DNA of 64,000 nucleotides from Comamonas koreensis (GTDB lineage: Bacteria; Pseudomonadota; Gammaproteobacteria; Burkholderiales; Burkholderiaceae_C): the NCBI RefSeq assembly GCF_021026195.1, contig NZ_JAJNCT010000005.1, forward strand, positions 87,170 to 151,169. The letters run 5' to 3'. Position numbers and translations under genes: made by a program. This document shows, in pieces, positions 18,754-26,231 of this stretch (position 1 is its first letter; every line of letters begins with the position of its first letter). Below the pieces are notes generated by a model, which saw only the letters and a list, made by a program, of their open reading frames with translations, was not told the origin of the DNA and made no database searches.

Positions 18754-18781
18754 ATTCTAACATAGTCTGGAGCGGGCGCAA
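18754..18781 (-). promoter_or_regulatory. Sigma-70-type promoter of the rpsB operon
   Basis: On the minus strand TTGCGC (18776-18781) and TAGAAT (18754-18759) are separated by 16 bases, about 150 bases before rpsB. It is the only good match in the 407-base gap between rpsB and the divergent DadA-like gene. No clear promoter for the divergent gene was found in the rest of that gap. Confidence 0.6.
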
Positions 18782-19013
18782 CGAAGTCACCCGGCCCCTG
18801 GCGGCAAGTCGCTGGCCTGCCCACCGGTGCAAGCGGGACGTAAGCCGTCGGTTCTAAGCTTGACGATTGCTTGCGTTTTTTGAGCCACTGTGGCGCCCCT
18901 TACAACGGGCATCGCAAAAAACTAGGCACAATCTGGCACTCGAACGCACGGCTTGTGCAAATGCTTGCATGTGCCGTGCCCCACTCTATGAACGGCCCCC
19001 TGTTTTTGTTGTT

Positions 19014-20270
19014 ATGAAGATTGCGATCGTTGGAGCAGGCATTGCAGGTATAGCAACCGCCTTCGAGCTGATGGAGGCCGGCAACGAGGTCAGTGTTTTC
19101 GAACAGCACCGAGCAGCAGGCGAGGAAGCCAGTTTTGCCCCTTCCGGGCTGATGTGGCCCTGCGCCATCAACCCCTGGGGCGCCACCGCGTTCCAACATG
19201 CGCTGCAGCTTGGCATGACGCGCCCGGCTTTCTCCGAACTGCAGATCCAGGGCGGCGTTCTCTCCTCTCCGCGCCGCTGGGCGCGCCGCCAGCGAGCGGT
19301 GGCCAAGAAGCTGCGCGACAGCGAAACCCTGCCCGCGCTGCAATCGCTGGAGCTGCTGGCCATGCAGCGCATGCAGCATGTGCAGGAGATTCTGGACATC
19401 AATGGCCAGTTCAGCCAGGGCCTGTTGCTGCCGCTGCGCAAGGAGCCCAGCGCCGCCGCACTTTACGAGCTGACCCGGCGCCTGTCGGCCGCGCATATTG
19501 ATTACCAGCGCTGCAACGAAGCAGAAACCCGCGCCATCGAGCCCGGCCTGGCCACCGAGATACAGATTGCCGGCGCGCTGCACCTGCCCGAGGCCTGGTC
19601 AGGCAATGGGCGGCTGTTCTCGCAAGGCCTGCTGCAGGCGCTGCAAACACATGGGCTGAAGCTCCATACCCAGCAGGCCGTCAGCGGCATCCAGAGTGCA
19701 GACCATGGCGTGCGCCTGCAACTGGCCAGTGGCACGCAGGATTTCGATGCCGTAGTACTCTGCGCCGGCACCCACACCAACCAGCTGCTGCGCCCGCACC
19801 ATGTGCAGCTGCCCAGTGCCCCTATCCATAGCTACAGCGCCAGCATCCAGATCAGTGAAGAGTCCCTGGCACCGCGCCGCGCGGTCATCGATCTGGAAAA
19901 CAACATGATCCTGACCCGCCAGGGTTCACGCCTGCGCATCAGCGGGGGCGCCGAACTGGGCTACCCCGACAGCCCCGAGCGCAGCGAAGACGCCCGCCAT
20001 GCGCTCATCAGCGTGCTGCTGGAATGGTTCCCGGGCTGCATCCAGCCCAGCCAATCCATATTGCAGATGTGGCGGGGCGCGCGCCTGACCGTTCCCGATG
20101 GCCTGCCGGTGGCAGGCGCCTCCGGCATCCCGGGCGTTTGGCTCAATACCGCACACGGCGGCTTTGGCTGGGGCTTGTCGATGGGCTGCGCCCACCATGT
20201 GCGCCAGCTGATCATGGGCCAGAGCACCACCACCGCCCCCGAAGCCCTGGACCTGCAGCGCCTGCGCTGA
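19014..20270 (+). CDS. FAD-dependent oxidoreductase, D-amino-acid dehydrogenase (DadA)-like
   Basis: Probably oxidises an amino or imino acid using FAD, passing electrons to the membrane. The 418-residue protein starts MKIAIVGAGIAGIATAFELM with the dinucleotide motif GAGIAG and VFEQH. Its C-terminus has the DAO-family segment NTAHGGFGWGLSMGCAHHV. I chose ATG 19014 because upstream in-frame codons give no domain sequence. It is followed 48 bases later by the NAD(P)HX repair gene. The precise substrate is unknown; an alanine racemase partner as in dad operons is not present. Confidence 0.85.
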   Translation: MKIAIVGAGIAGIATAFELMEAGNEVSVFEQHRAAGEEASFAPSGLMWPCAINPWGATAFQHALQLGMTRPAFSELQIQGGVLSSPRRWARRQRAVAKKLRDSETLPALQSLELLAMQRMQHVQEILDINGQFSQGLLLPLRKEPSAAALYELTRRLSAAHIDYQRCNEAETRAIEPGLATEIQIAGALHLPEAWSGNGRLFSQGLLQALQTHGLKLHTQQAVSGIQSADHGVRLQLASGTQDFDAVVLCAGTHTNQLLRPHHVQLPSAPIHSYSASIQISEESLAPRRAVIDLENNMILTRQGSRLRISGGAELGYPDSPERSEDARHALISVLLEWFPGCIQPSQSILQMWRGARLTVPDGLPVAGASGIPGVWLNTAHGGFGWGLSMGCAHHVRQLIMGQSTTTAPEALDLQRLR

Positions 20271-20318
20271 GCGCTTCGGCGAGCGGCCCGCAGCCAGGGC
20301 CTGCGCTACGATAGCGCC

Positions 20319-21896
20319 ATGCCTGCCACCGCCGCACTGCCCTACCCCGCCTTACTCTCCAGTGACCAGGTTCGCGCACGCGAGCAAACACTGGCCAACG
20401 CCCTGCCCCACTACAGCCTGATGGCCCGCGCCGGCGAAGCCACGGCGCGCCTGGCCTTGGCAATCGCGCCGCATGCCCGGCACATCTGGGTAGCCTGCGG
20501 CGCCGGCAACAACGGCGGCGATGGCCTCGAGGCTGCCATCCATCTGCAGGCCGCCGGCAAGACCGTGCACATCAGCCTGCAACCCACCGCCAGCAAAGCC
20601 CTGCCCACCGATGCCGCCCATGCACTGCAACGCGCCCAGGCAGCAGGCCTGGCCATCAGCGGCCAGCCACCCGCGCATTTCGACCTGGCCATCGATGCGA
20701 TCTGGGGTATTGGCCTGCGTGCCGACCGCAGCAACCCAACCGAAGGCCCCGTTCTGGGCTGGCTGCAGCGCCTGTTGGACACCGATCGCGATGTGCTGTG
20801 CATCGACACCCCCTCGGGCCTGCTGGCCGATACCGGCGCCTGGCTGCCCTGGCTGGCACCGCTGGTGCCGCAAGCACCACGAGGACGCCGCCTCACACTC
20901 AGCATGCTGGCACTCAAGCCGGGGCTGTTCACCTTGCAGGGGCGCGACTGGGCGGGCGAGGTCTGGCTGGCACCGCTGTTGGCGCAGAACCCGGTTTGGC
21001 GCTGCGACCAGATCCCCGTTGCCGACATCGATACCGCCTCAAACACAGGCCAGTTGGTCACCCAGGCCCAAAACCCTTCGACCAGCCACAACAGCCACAA
21101 AGGCCTGTTTGGCGATGTCGCGGTGATCGGCGGCCAAAGCGCCAGCCACGATGGCCAGGGCATGGAAGGCGCCGCCATGCTGGCCGCCAGCGCGGCGCTG
21201 CATGCGGGCGCTGGCAGGGTCATGCTGCATTTGCTGGGCAGCAACCCTGCATCCCCCAGGCCCGCCGGCATTGCGGCGGACATCATGCTCCGGTCGCTGG
21301 AGGTCATACCCGGCTTGCGCGGCAGCCTGGTGTGCGGCTGCGGTGGCGGCGGCCTGGTGGCGGGGGTCATTCCCCAGGCCTTGCAGCATGCAGGCAGCCT
21401 GGTGCTGGATGCCGATGCGCTCAACGCCATGGCCGCCCAACCGGCACTGCAACAGGCACTGCTGCAAAGGGCAGCCCAAGCCCATGCAACCGGGCCCACG
21501 GTACTCACACCCCATCCGTTGGAACTGGCCCGCCTGCTGGACAGCAGCACCGAACAGGTTCAGCGCGACCGCATTGGTGCTGCACGCCAGGCGGCACAGC
21601 AATGGCAGTGCCTGGTGGTGCTCAAGGGCAGCGGCTCGGTAGTGGCAGCGCCGGATGGGCGCTATGCGATCAACCACAGCGGCAATGCCCGCCTGTCGAT
21701 TGGCGGCACCGGCGATGTGCTGGCCGGCTGCATCGGTGCACACTTGGCTGCTTTACCGCCAGGCAGCGGCTGGGCGCAGGCCTGGCAACCACTGCTCAAC
21801 GCCGTCTGGCTGCATGGCCATGCAGCCGATACCTGGCCGCCGCAGCGAATGCTGACGGCATCGCGGCTGGCCCGCAGCCTGCAACGGCCCGGCTAG
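20319..21896 (+). CDS. nnr: Bifunctional NAD(P)H-hydrate epimerase / ADP-dependent NAD(P)H-hydrate dehydratase
   Basis: Repairs hydrated NAD(P)H. The 525-residue fusion has an N-terminal YjeF epimerase domain (VACGAGNNGGDGLEAA, IDTPSGLLADTG; about 1-220). The C-terminal ribokinase-like dehydratase domain has HKGLFGDVAVIGG, TPHPLELARLL and the catalytic SIGGTGDVLAG (about 245-525). Both active-site motifs are intact. The stop is 13 bases from the convergent SDR gene, with no clear terminator between them. Confidence 0.94.
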   Translation: MPATAALPYPALLSSDQVRAREQTLANALPHYSLMARAGEATARLALAIAPHARHIWVACGAGNNGGDGLEAAIHLQAAGKTVHISLQPTASKALPTDAAHALQRAQAAGLAISGQPPAHFDLAIDAIWGIGLRADRSNPTEGPVLGWLQRLLDTDRDVLCIDTPSGLLADTGAWLPWLAPLVPQAPRGRRLTLSMLALKPGLFTLQGRDWAGEVWLAPLLAQNPVWRCDQIPVADIDTASNTGQLVTQAQNPSTSHNSHKGLFGDVAVIGGQSASHDGQGMEGAAMLAASAALHAGAGRVMLHLLGSNPASPRPAGIAADIMLRSLEVIPGLRGSLVCGCGGGGLVAGVIPQALQHAGSLVLDADALNAMAAQPALQQALLQRAAQAHATGPTVLTPHPLELARLLDSSTEQVQRDRIGAARQAAQQWQCLVVLKGSGSVVAAPDGRYAINHSGNARLSIGGTGDVLAGCIGAHLAALPPGSGWAQAWQPLLNAVWLHGHAADTWPPQRMLTASRLARSLQRPG

Positions 21897-21909
21897 CCAT
21901 TAATCAGCC

Positions 21910-22668
21910 TTAGCCGCGCCCCACAAACGGCATCTTGGTGGCCATCACCGTGTGGAACAGCACATTGCATTCCAGCGGCAGATTGGCCATGTAGAGCACC
22001 GACTGGCCCACAACATCCACATCCATCAGCGGTTCGGGTGCAATCTCGCCATGCGCCTGCATGACGCCCTGGGTCATGCGCATCGCCAGCTCGGTGCCGG
22101 CATTGCCCACATCGATCTGGCCCACGGCGATATTCCACTTGCGGCCATCGAGCGCGGCAGTCTTGGTCAGGCCCATCACCGCATGCTTGGTGGCAGTGTA
22201 GGCAATCGACATGGGCCGGGGTGCATGGGCCGAGATCGAGCCATTGTTGATGATGCGGCCGCCCATCGGCGACTGCTGCCGCATCACGCGGAAGGCCTGC
22301 TGCAGGCAATAGAACATGCCATTGAGGTTGACATTGACGACATCCTGCCAGGTCTCGACCGGCAGCTCATCGATCGGCACCGCAGGCGCGCCGCGTCCGG
22401 CGTTGTTGAACAGCATGTCCACGCGGCCAAACCGGGCCACGGCCGCATCGAACAAGGCCTTGACCGCCACCGGGTCTGCCACATCGGTGGGCACCACCAA
22501 GGCCTGGCCTGCATCTGCGGCATGGCTGGCCACTTCCTGCAAGGGCTGCTCGCGGCGGCCCGCCAGCACGACGGACCAGCCATCCTTCATCAATGCCAGC
22601 GCCGCTGCGCGGCCAATCCCGGTGCCCGCACCGGTCACCACTGCAATCTTGCGCGTCTTCTCGGTCAT
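21910..22668 (-). CDS. Short-chain dehydrogenase/reductase (classical SDR)
   Basis: NAD(P)-dependent oxidoreductase of unknown substrate. The 252-residue protein has [10 protein letters not shown] for cofactor binding, NNAGRGAP, and the catalytic Tyr/Lys in [11 protein letters not shown] with a serine in NGSISAHA. The ATG at 22668 has AAGGAG seven bases upstream, deciding against the longer frame. Stands alone between convergent nnr and rnr, which is 93 bases upstream in the same orientation. Confidence 0.9.
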   Translation of the reverse strand: MTEKTRKIAVVTGAGTGIGRAAALALMKDGWSVVLAGRREQPLQEVASHAADAGQALVVPTDVADPVAVKALFDAAVARFGRVDMLFNNAGRGAPAVPIDELPVETWQDVVNVNLNGMFYCLQQAFRVMRQQSPMGGRIINNGSISAHAPRPMSIAYTATKHAVMGLTKTAALDGRKWNIAVGQIDVGNAGTELAMRMTQGVMQAHGEIAPEPLMDVDVVGQSVLYMANLPLECNVLFHTVMATKMPFVGRG

Positions 22669-22761
22669 CCGTACTCCTTGGAAAGTATTCAGCTCTGTGA
22701 ACAAAAAAGCCAGGCCATCGCTGGGATGGCCTGGCTTGGATCATAGTGAATTCACAGCAGA

Positions 22762-25029
22762 TCAGCGGCGTTTGCGCGGGGTCTTCTGTCCCGGTTGTTT
22801 GCTGGCGCCAGCACCTCGGTCATTGCCACGCGGTTTGCCGGCACCGTGCGTGGCACCCTTGGCCTTGCGCTTGAGGCTGGCGCGTTGCGCGTCATAGGCC
22901 TCATCGCGGCCTTCGCGCTGGCGGCTGGAGGGCGACGATGCCACCTTGTTTGCCGCACGGGCGTTGGAGGCCGGGGCACGGGCCGCATCCTCACCCTCGC
23001 GCACCAGGCGGAAGTCGATCTTGCGCGCATCCAGATCCACGCGGCTGACCTGGATCTGCAGGCGGGTGCCGATGGTGTAGCGGATGCCGGTGCGCTCGCC
23101 ACGCAGTTCCTGGCGCATTTCGTCAAAGCGGAAGTAATCGCCACCCAGCTCGGTGATATGGATCAGACCCTCGACATAGAGCTGGTCCAAGGTCACAAAC
23201 AGGCCGAACGAGGTAACCGCAGACACCATGCCGCTGTATTCCTCGCCCAGGTGCTCGCGCATGTACTTGCACTTGAGCCAGGCCTCGACATCGCGGCTGG
23301 CCTCATCGGCACGCCGCTCATTGGCACTGCAATGCAGGCCGGCCGCTTCCCAGGCCTGCACTTCGCGTGACACGCGTTGCACGCGCTCGGCCTGCAGCTT
23401 CTGCTTGGGTGCCGCCACGCGGCTGGCCAGGCGCTTGGCGAGCTTGGCCTCCGCCTCGCCCGGCGTGGGCAGCAGCGGCAACTGGTAGCGCTTGCCCAGC
23501 AACGCGGCCTTGATGACGCGGTGCACCAGCAAATCGGGGTAACGGCGGATCGGGCTGGTGAAGTGGGTATAGGCCTCGTAGCCCAAGCCAAAGTGGCCAC
23601 TGTTGATCGGCGTGTAGATCGCCTGCTGCATCGAGCGCAGCAGCATGGTGTGGATCTGCTGGGCGTCGGGCCGGTCCTTGGTGGCCTGGGCAATGGCCTG
23701 GAACTCGGCCGGGCTCGGGTCGTCACTGATCGACAGCCCCACACCCATGGCCTTGAGGTAGCCGCGCAGAATGTCCTGCTTCTCGGGCGTGGGGCCTTCG
23801 TGCACGCGGAACAGCCCGGGCTGGCCGCTTTGCTGGATGAAATCCGCCGCGCAGACATTGGCTGCCAGCATGGCTTCTTCAATCAGGCGGTGGGCTTCGG
23901 TACGGGTGCGCGGAACGATTTTCTCGATGCGGCCATTCTCGTCACAGATGATCTGGGTTTCGGTGGTCTCGAAATCCACCGCGCCGCGGCGGCCCCGCGC
24001 CGACAGCAGCGCCTTGTACACATCGTGCAGGTTCAGCAGGTCGGCCACGCGCTCCTTGCGCTTGATCGCTTCCTGGCCCCGGGTGTTGGCCAGAATGGCC
24101 GCCACCTCTGTATAGGTAAAGCGCGCATGGCTGTGCATCACGGCAGGGTAAAACTGGTAGGCCTGCAGCTCACCATCGGCGGTGACCAGCATATCGGCCA
24201 CCATGCACAGGCGGTCCACATTCGGATTCAGCGAGCACAGGCCGTTGGAGAGTTTCTCCGGCAGCATGGGGATCACGCGGCGCGGAAAGTAGACGCTGGT
24301 GGCACGGTCATAGGCGTCGACGTCGATGGCATTGCCGTTTTGCACATAGTGGCTCACATCGGCAATCGCCACCAGCAAACGCCAGCCTTTGGTGCGGCCG
24401 ATCTTGGCCGGTTCGCAGTACACCGCATCGTCAAAGTCACGCGCGTCTTCACCGTCGATGGTGACCAGCGGGATATCGGTGAGGTCAATGCGGGCTTTGC
24501 GGTCGGCCAGGCGTACTTTGTCGGGCAGCTTCTTGGCCAAGGCCAGGCACTCGTCCGAGAACTCATGGGGCACGCCATATTTGCGCACCGCGATTTCGAT
24601 TTCCATGCCGGGATCGTCGATCTCACCGAGCACCTCGACCACGCGGCCCACCGGCTGGCCGAACAAGGCCGGCGGCTCGGTCAATTCGACCACCACTACC
24701 TGGCCGGTCTTGGCAGCGCCGATGGCGCCATTGGGGATCAGCACATCCTGGCCGTAGCGCTTGTCCTCAGGCGCCACCAGCCAGACGCCGCTTTCCTGCA
24801 GCAGGCGGCCGATGATGGGCTGCGCAGAGCGCTCGATGATTTCAACAATACGACCTTCGGGACGGCCCCGGCGGTCGGTGCGCACGATGCGGGCACGGAC
24901 CCGATCGCGGTGCAGTACGGCGCGCATTTCATTGGCGGGGATGTAGATGTCGCTTTCGTTGTCATCCCGGATCACAAAGCCGTGGCCTTCACGGTGGCCT
25001 TGGACTACACCTTCAATTTCTTCTGACAA
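22762..25029 (-). CDS. rnr: Ribonuclease R (RNB-family 3'-5' exoribonuclease)
   Basis: Degrades structured RNA, including rRNA and tmRNA-tagged messages. From a TTG at 25029 it has 755 residues. There are cold-shock/OB domains at about 5-150, the RNB catalytic centre IDGEDARDFDDAVY at 191-204, an S1 domain (EYSGMVSAVTSFGLFV), and a lysine/arginine-rich tail ending TPRKRR. AGGAG lies eight bases before the TTG. The longer open frame runs antisense through a tRNA and is not real. Unlike the E. coli protein (813 residues) it lacks the N-terminal helix-turn-helix region. Confidence 0.94.
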   Translation of the reverse strand: MSEEIEGVVQGHREGHGFVIRDDNESDIYIPANEMRAVLHRDRVRARIVRTDRRGRPEGRIVEIIERSAQPIIGRLLQESGVWLVAPEDKRYGQDVLIPNGAIGAAKTGQVVVVELTEPPALFGQPVGRVVEVLGEIDDPGMEIEIAVRKYGVPHEFSDECLALAKKLPDKVRLADRKARIDLTDIPLVTIDGEDARDFDDAVYCEPAKIGRTKGWRLLVAIADVSHYVQNGNAIDVDAYDRATSVYFPRRVIPMLPEKLSNGLCSLNPNVDRLCMVADMLVTADGELQAYQFYPAVMHSHARFTYTEVAAILANTRGQEAIKRKERVADLLNLHDVYKALLSARGRRGAVDFETTETQIICDENGRIEKIVPRTRTEAHRLIEEAMLAANVCAADFIQQSGQPGLFRVHEGPTPEKQDILRGYLKAMGVGLSISDDPSPAEFQAIAQATKDRPDAQQIHTMLLRSMQQAIYTPINSGHFGLGYEAYTHFTSPIRRYPDLLVHRVIKAALLGKRYQLPLLPTPGEAEAKLAKRLASRVAAPKQKLQAERVQRVSREVQAWEAAGLHCSANERRADEASRDVEAWLKCKYMREHLGEEYSGMVSAVTSFGLFVTLDQLYVEGLIHITELGGDYFRFDEMRQELRGERTGIRYTIGTRLQIQVSRVDLDARKIDFRLVREGEDAARAPASNARAANKVASSPSSRQREGRDEAYDAQRASLKRKAKGATHGAGKPRGNDRGAGASKQPGQKTPRKRR

Positions 25030-25090
25030 ATTATCTGCTCCTGTTTTGGAAGCCGTTTTTTTGATATACAATCTGATTCTTTCCTGAAAT

Positions 25091-25175
<85 letters not shown>

Positions 25176-25290
25176 AGTTTAACGACAAGTATCACTTGTT
25201 TTGTGAAAACGGTGAAAAATCAGTCTTAGCGGGCTGGTTCTACAGTGGTTTTTTAGGAAAGTCGATAAAGGGCATAGCCCTGCATCATCA

Positions 25291-25375
<85 letters not shown>

Positions 25376-25380
25376 GACAT

Positions 25381-25415
25381 AAGCCGTTGCACTTTTTGTG
25401 CAGCGGCTTTTTCTT
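25381..25415 (+). terminator. Intrinsic terminator after tRNA-Leu copy 2
   Basis: AAGCCGTTGCAC (25381-25392) pairs with GTGCAGCGGCTT (25398-25409), one wobble, followed by TTTTCTTT. It ends the copy 1-copy 2 transcript. The remaining bases up to the next promoter (about 25416-25690) hold nothing I recognise. Confidence 0.8.
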
Positions 25416-25694
25416 TGCCCGCGACGGACGTTCATCACTCAAGCACCGGCCACGTGCGCAAGCCCTCTTCGCACACCCCCCAGCGCGTGCAGCCACACCA
25501 CCGCAGCCCATCGGCCATCACCCCTCTACACCCCAGCAAGCCCTACCCTCCGGCATCCTATGCAAGACACTGCGCCACCAAGCGATCCATGGGAACCGGC
25601 CTCATCACCCGCATGAGCCGCACTGAGAAATCCTGCCAACCCGGCTCTCTGAAAAATTTTCCGCATTTGTCCCACAGCTGCCAAAAATCGACCC

Positions 25695-25700
25695 TATAAT
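25695..25700 (+). promoter_or_regulatory. -10 box for tRNA-Leu copy 3
   Basis: A perfect TATAAT 16 bases before the tRNA, with a weak -35. The surrounding sequence (GAAAAATTTT, CGACCC, TATAATTGC, CCTGAAA) recurs in front of copy 4, which supports a duplicated promoter-tRNA unit. Confidence 0.65.
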
Positions 25701-25716
25701 TGCGGCTTCCCTGAAA

Positions 25717-25801
<85 letters not shown>

Positions 25802-25808
25802 AACAGCA

Positions 25809-25845
25809 AAAGCTGCTGCACACACGATGTGCAGCAGCTTTTTCG
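25809..25845 (+). terminator. Intrinsic terminator after tRNA-Leu copy 3
   Basis: AAAGCTGCTGCACA pairs with TGTGCAGCAGCTTT around a short loop and is followed by a T run. The stem bases differ from those after copies 2 and 4. Confidence 0.8.
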
Positions 25846-25952
25846 CTTTGGAGCGGAGCTGAAACTCGGCAGCGCTCAGCCACCCACACTCTCACGCTAT
25901 CTTTTTTGAGAAAAATTTTGCACTTTTTCTAAAACCGCCTGCAACCGACCCC

Positions 25953-25958
25953 TATAAT
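25953..25958 (+). promoter_or_regulatory. -10 box for tRNA-Leu copy 4
   Basis: A perfect TATAAT 15 bases before the tRNA, in the same context as the box before copy 3 (CGACCCCTATAATTGC). The -35 is poor. Confidence 0.65.
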
Positions 25959-25973
25959 TGCACCATCCTGAAA

Positions 25974-26058
<85 letters not shown>

Positions 26059-26064
26059 AACATC

Positions 26065-26096
26065 AAGCCATTGCACCCACGTGCAATGGCTTTTTT
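26065..26096 (+). terminator. Intrinsic terminator after tRNA-Leu copy 4
   Basis: A perfect GCCATTGCAC/GTGCAATGGC stem (26067-26090) with a CCAC loop, followed by TTTTTT. Confidence 0.85.
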
Positions 26097-26174
26097 GTTG
26101 TCTGCTCGCTAGCAGGCTGCTGGGCCTCGCCCCGCACAGGGCTCCGCCCTCACCCCTGCCCCCAAACAAGCCCA

Positions 26175-26210
26175 TGAAAAAACGCCCTGGCGTTGAAGCA
26201 CAGGGCGTTG
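26175..26210 (-). terminator. Intrinsic terminator of the DUF349 gene
   Basis: On the minus strand AACGCCCTG pairs with CAGGGCGTT (26181-26189 with 26201-26209) and is followed by TTTTC, about 20 bases after the DUF349 stop. It faces the tRNA array terminator from the other side. Confidence 0.8.
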
Positions 26211-26231
26211 TTGAGGGGCGCTGCAGAAGCT

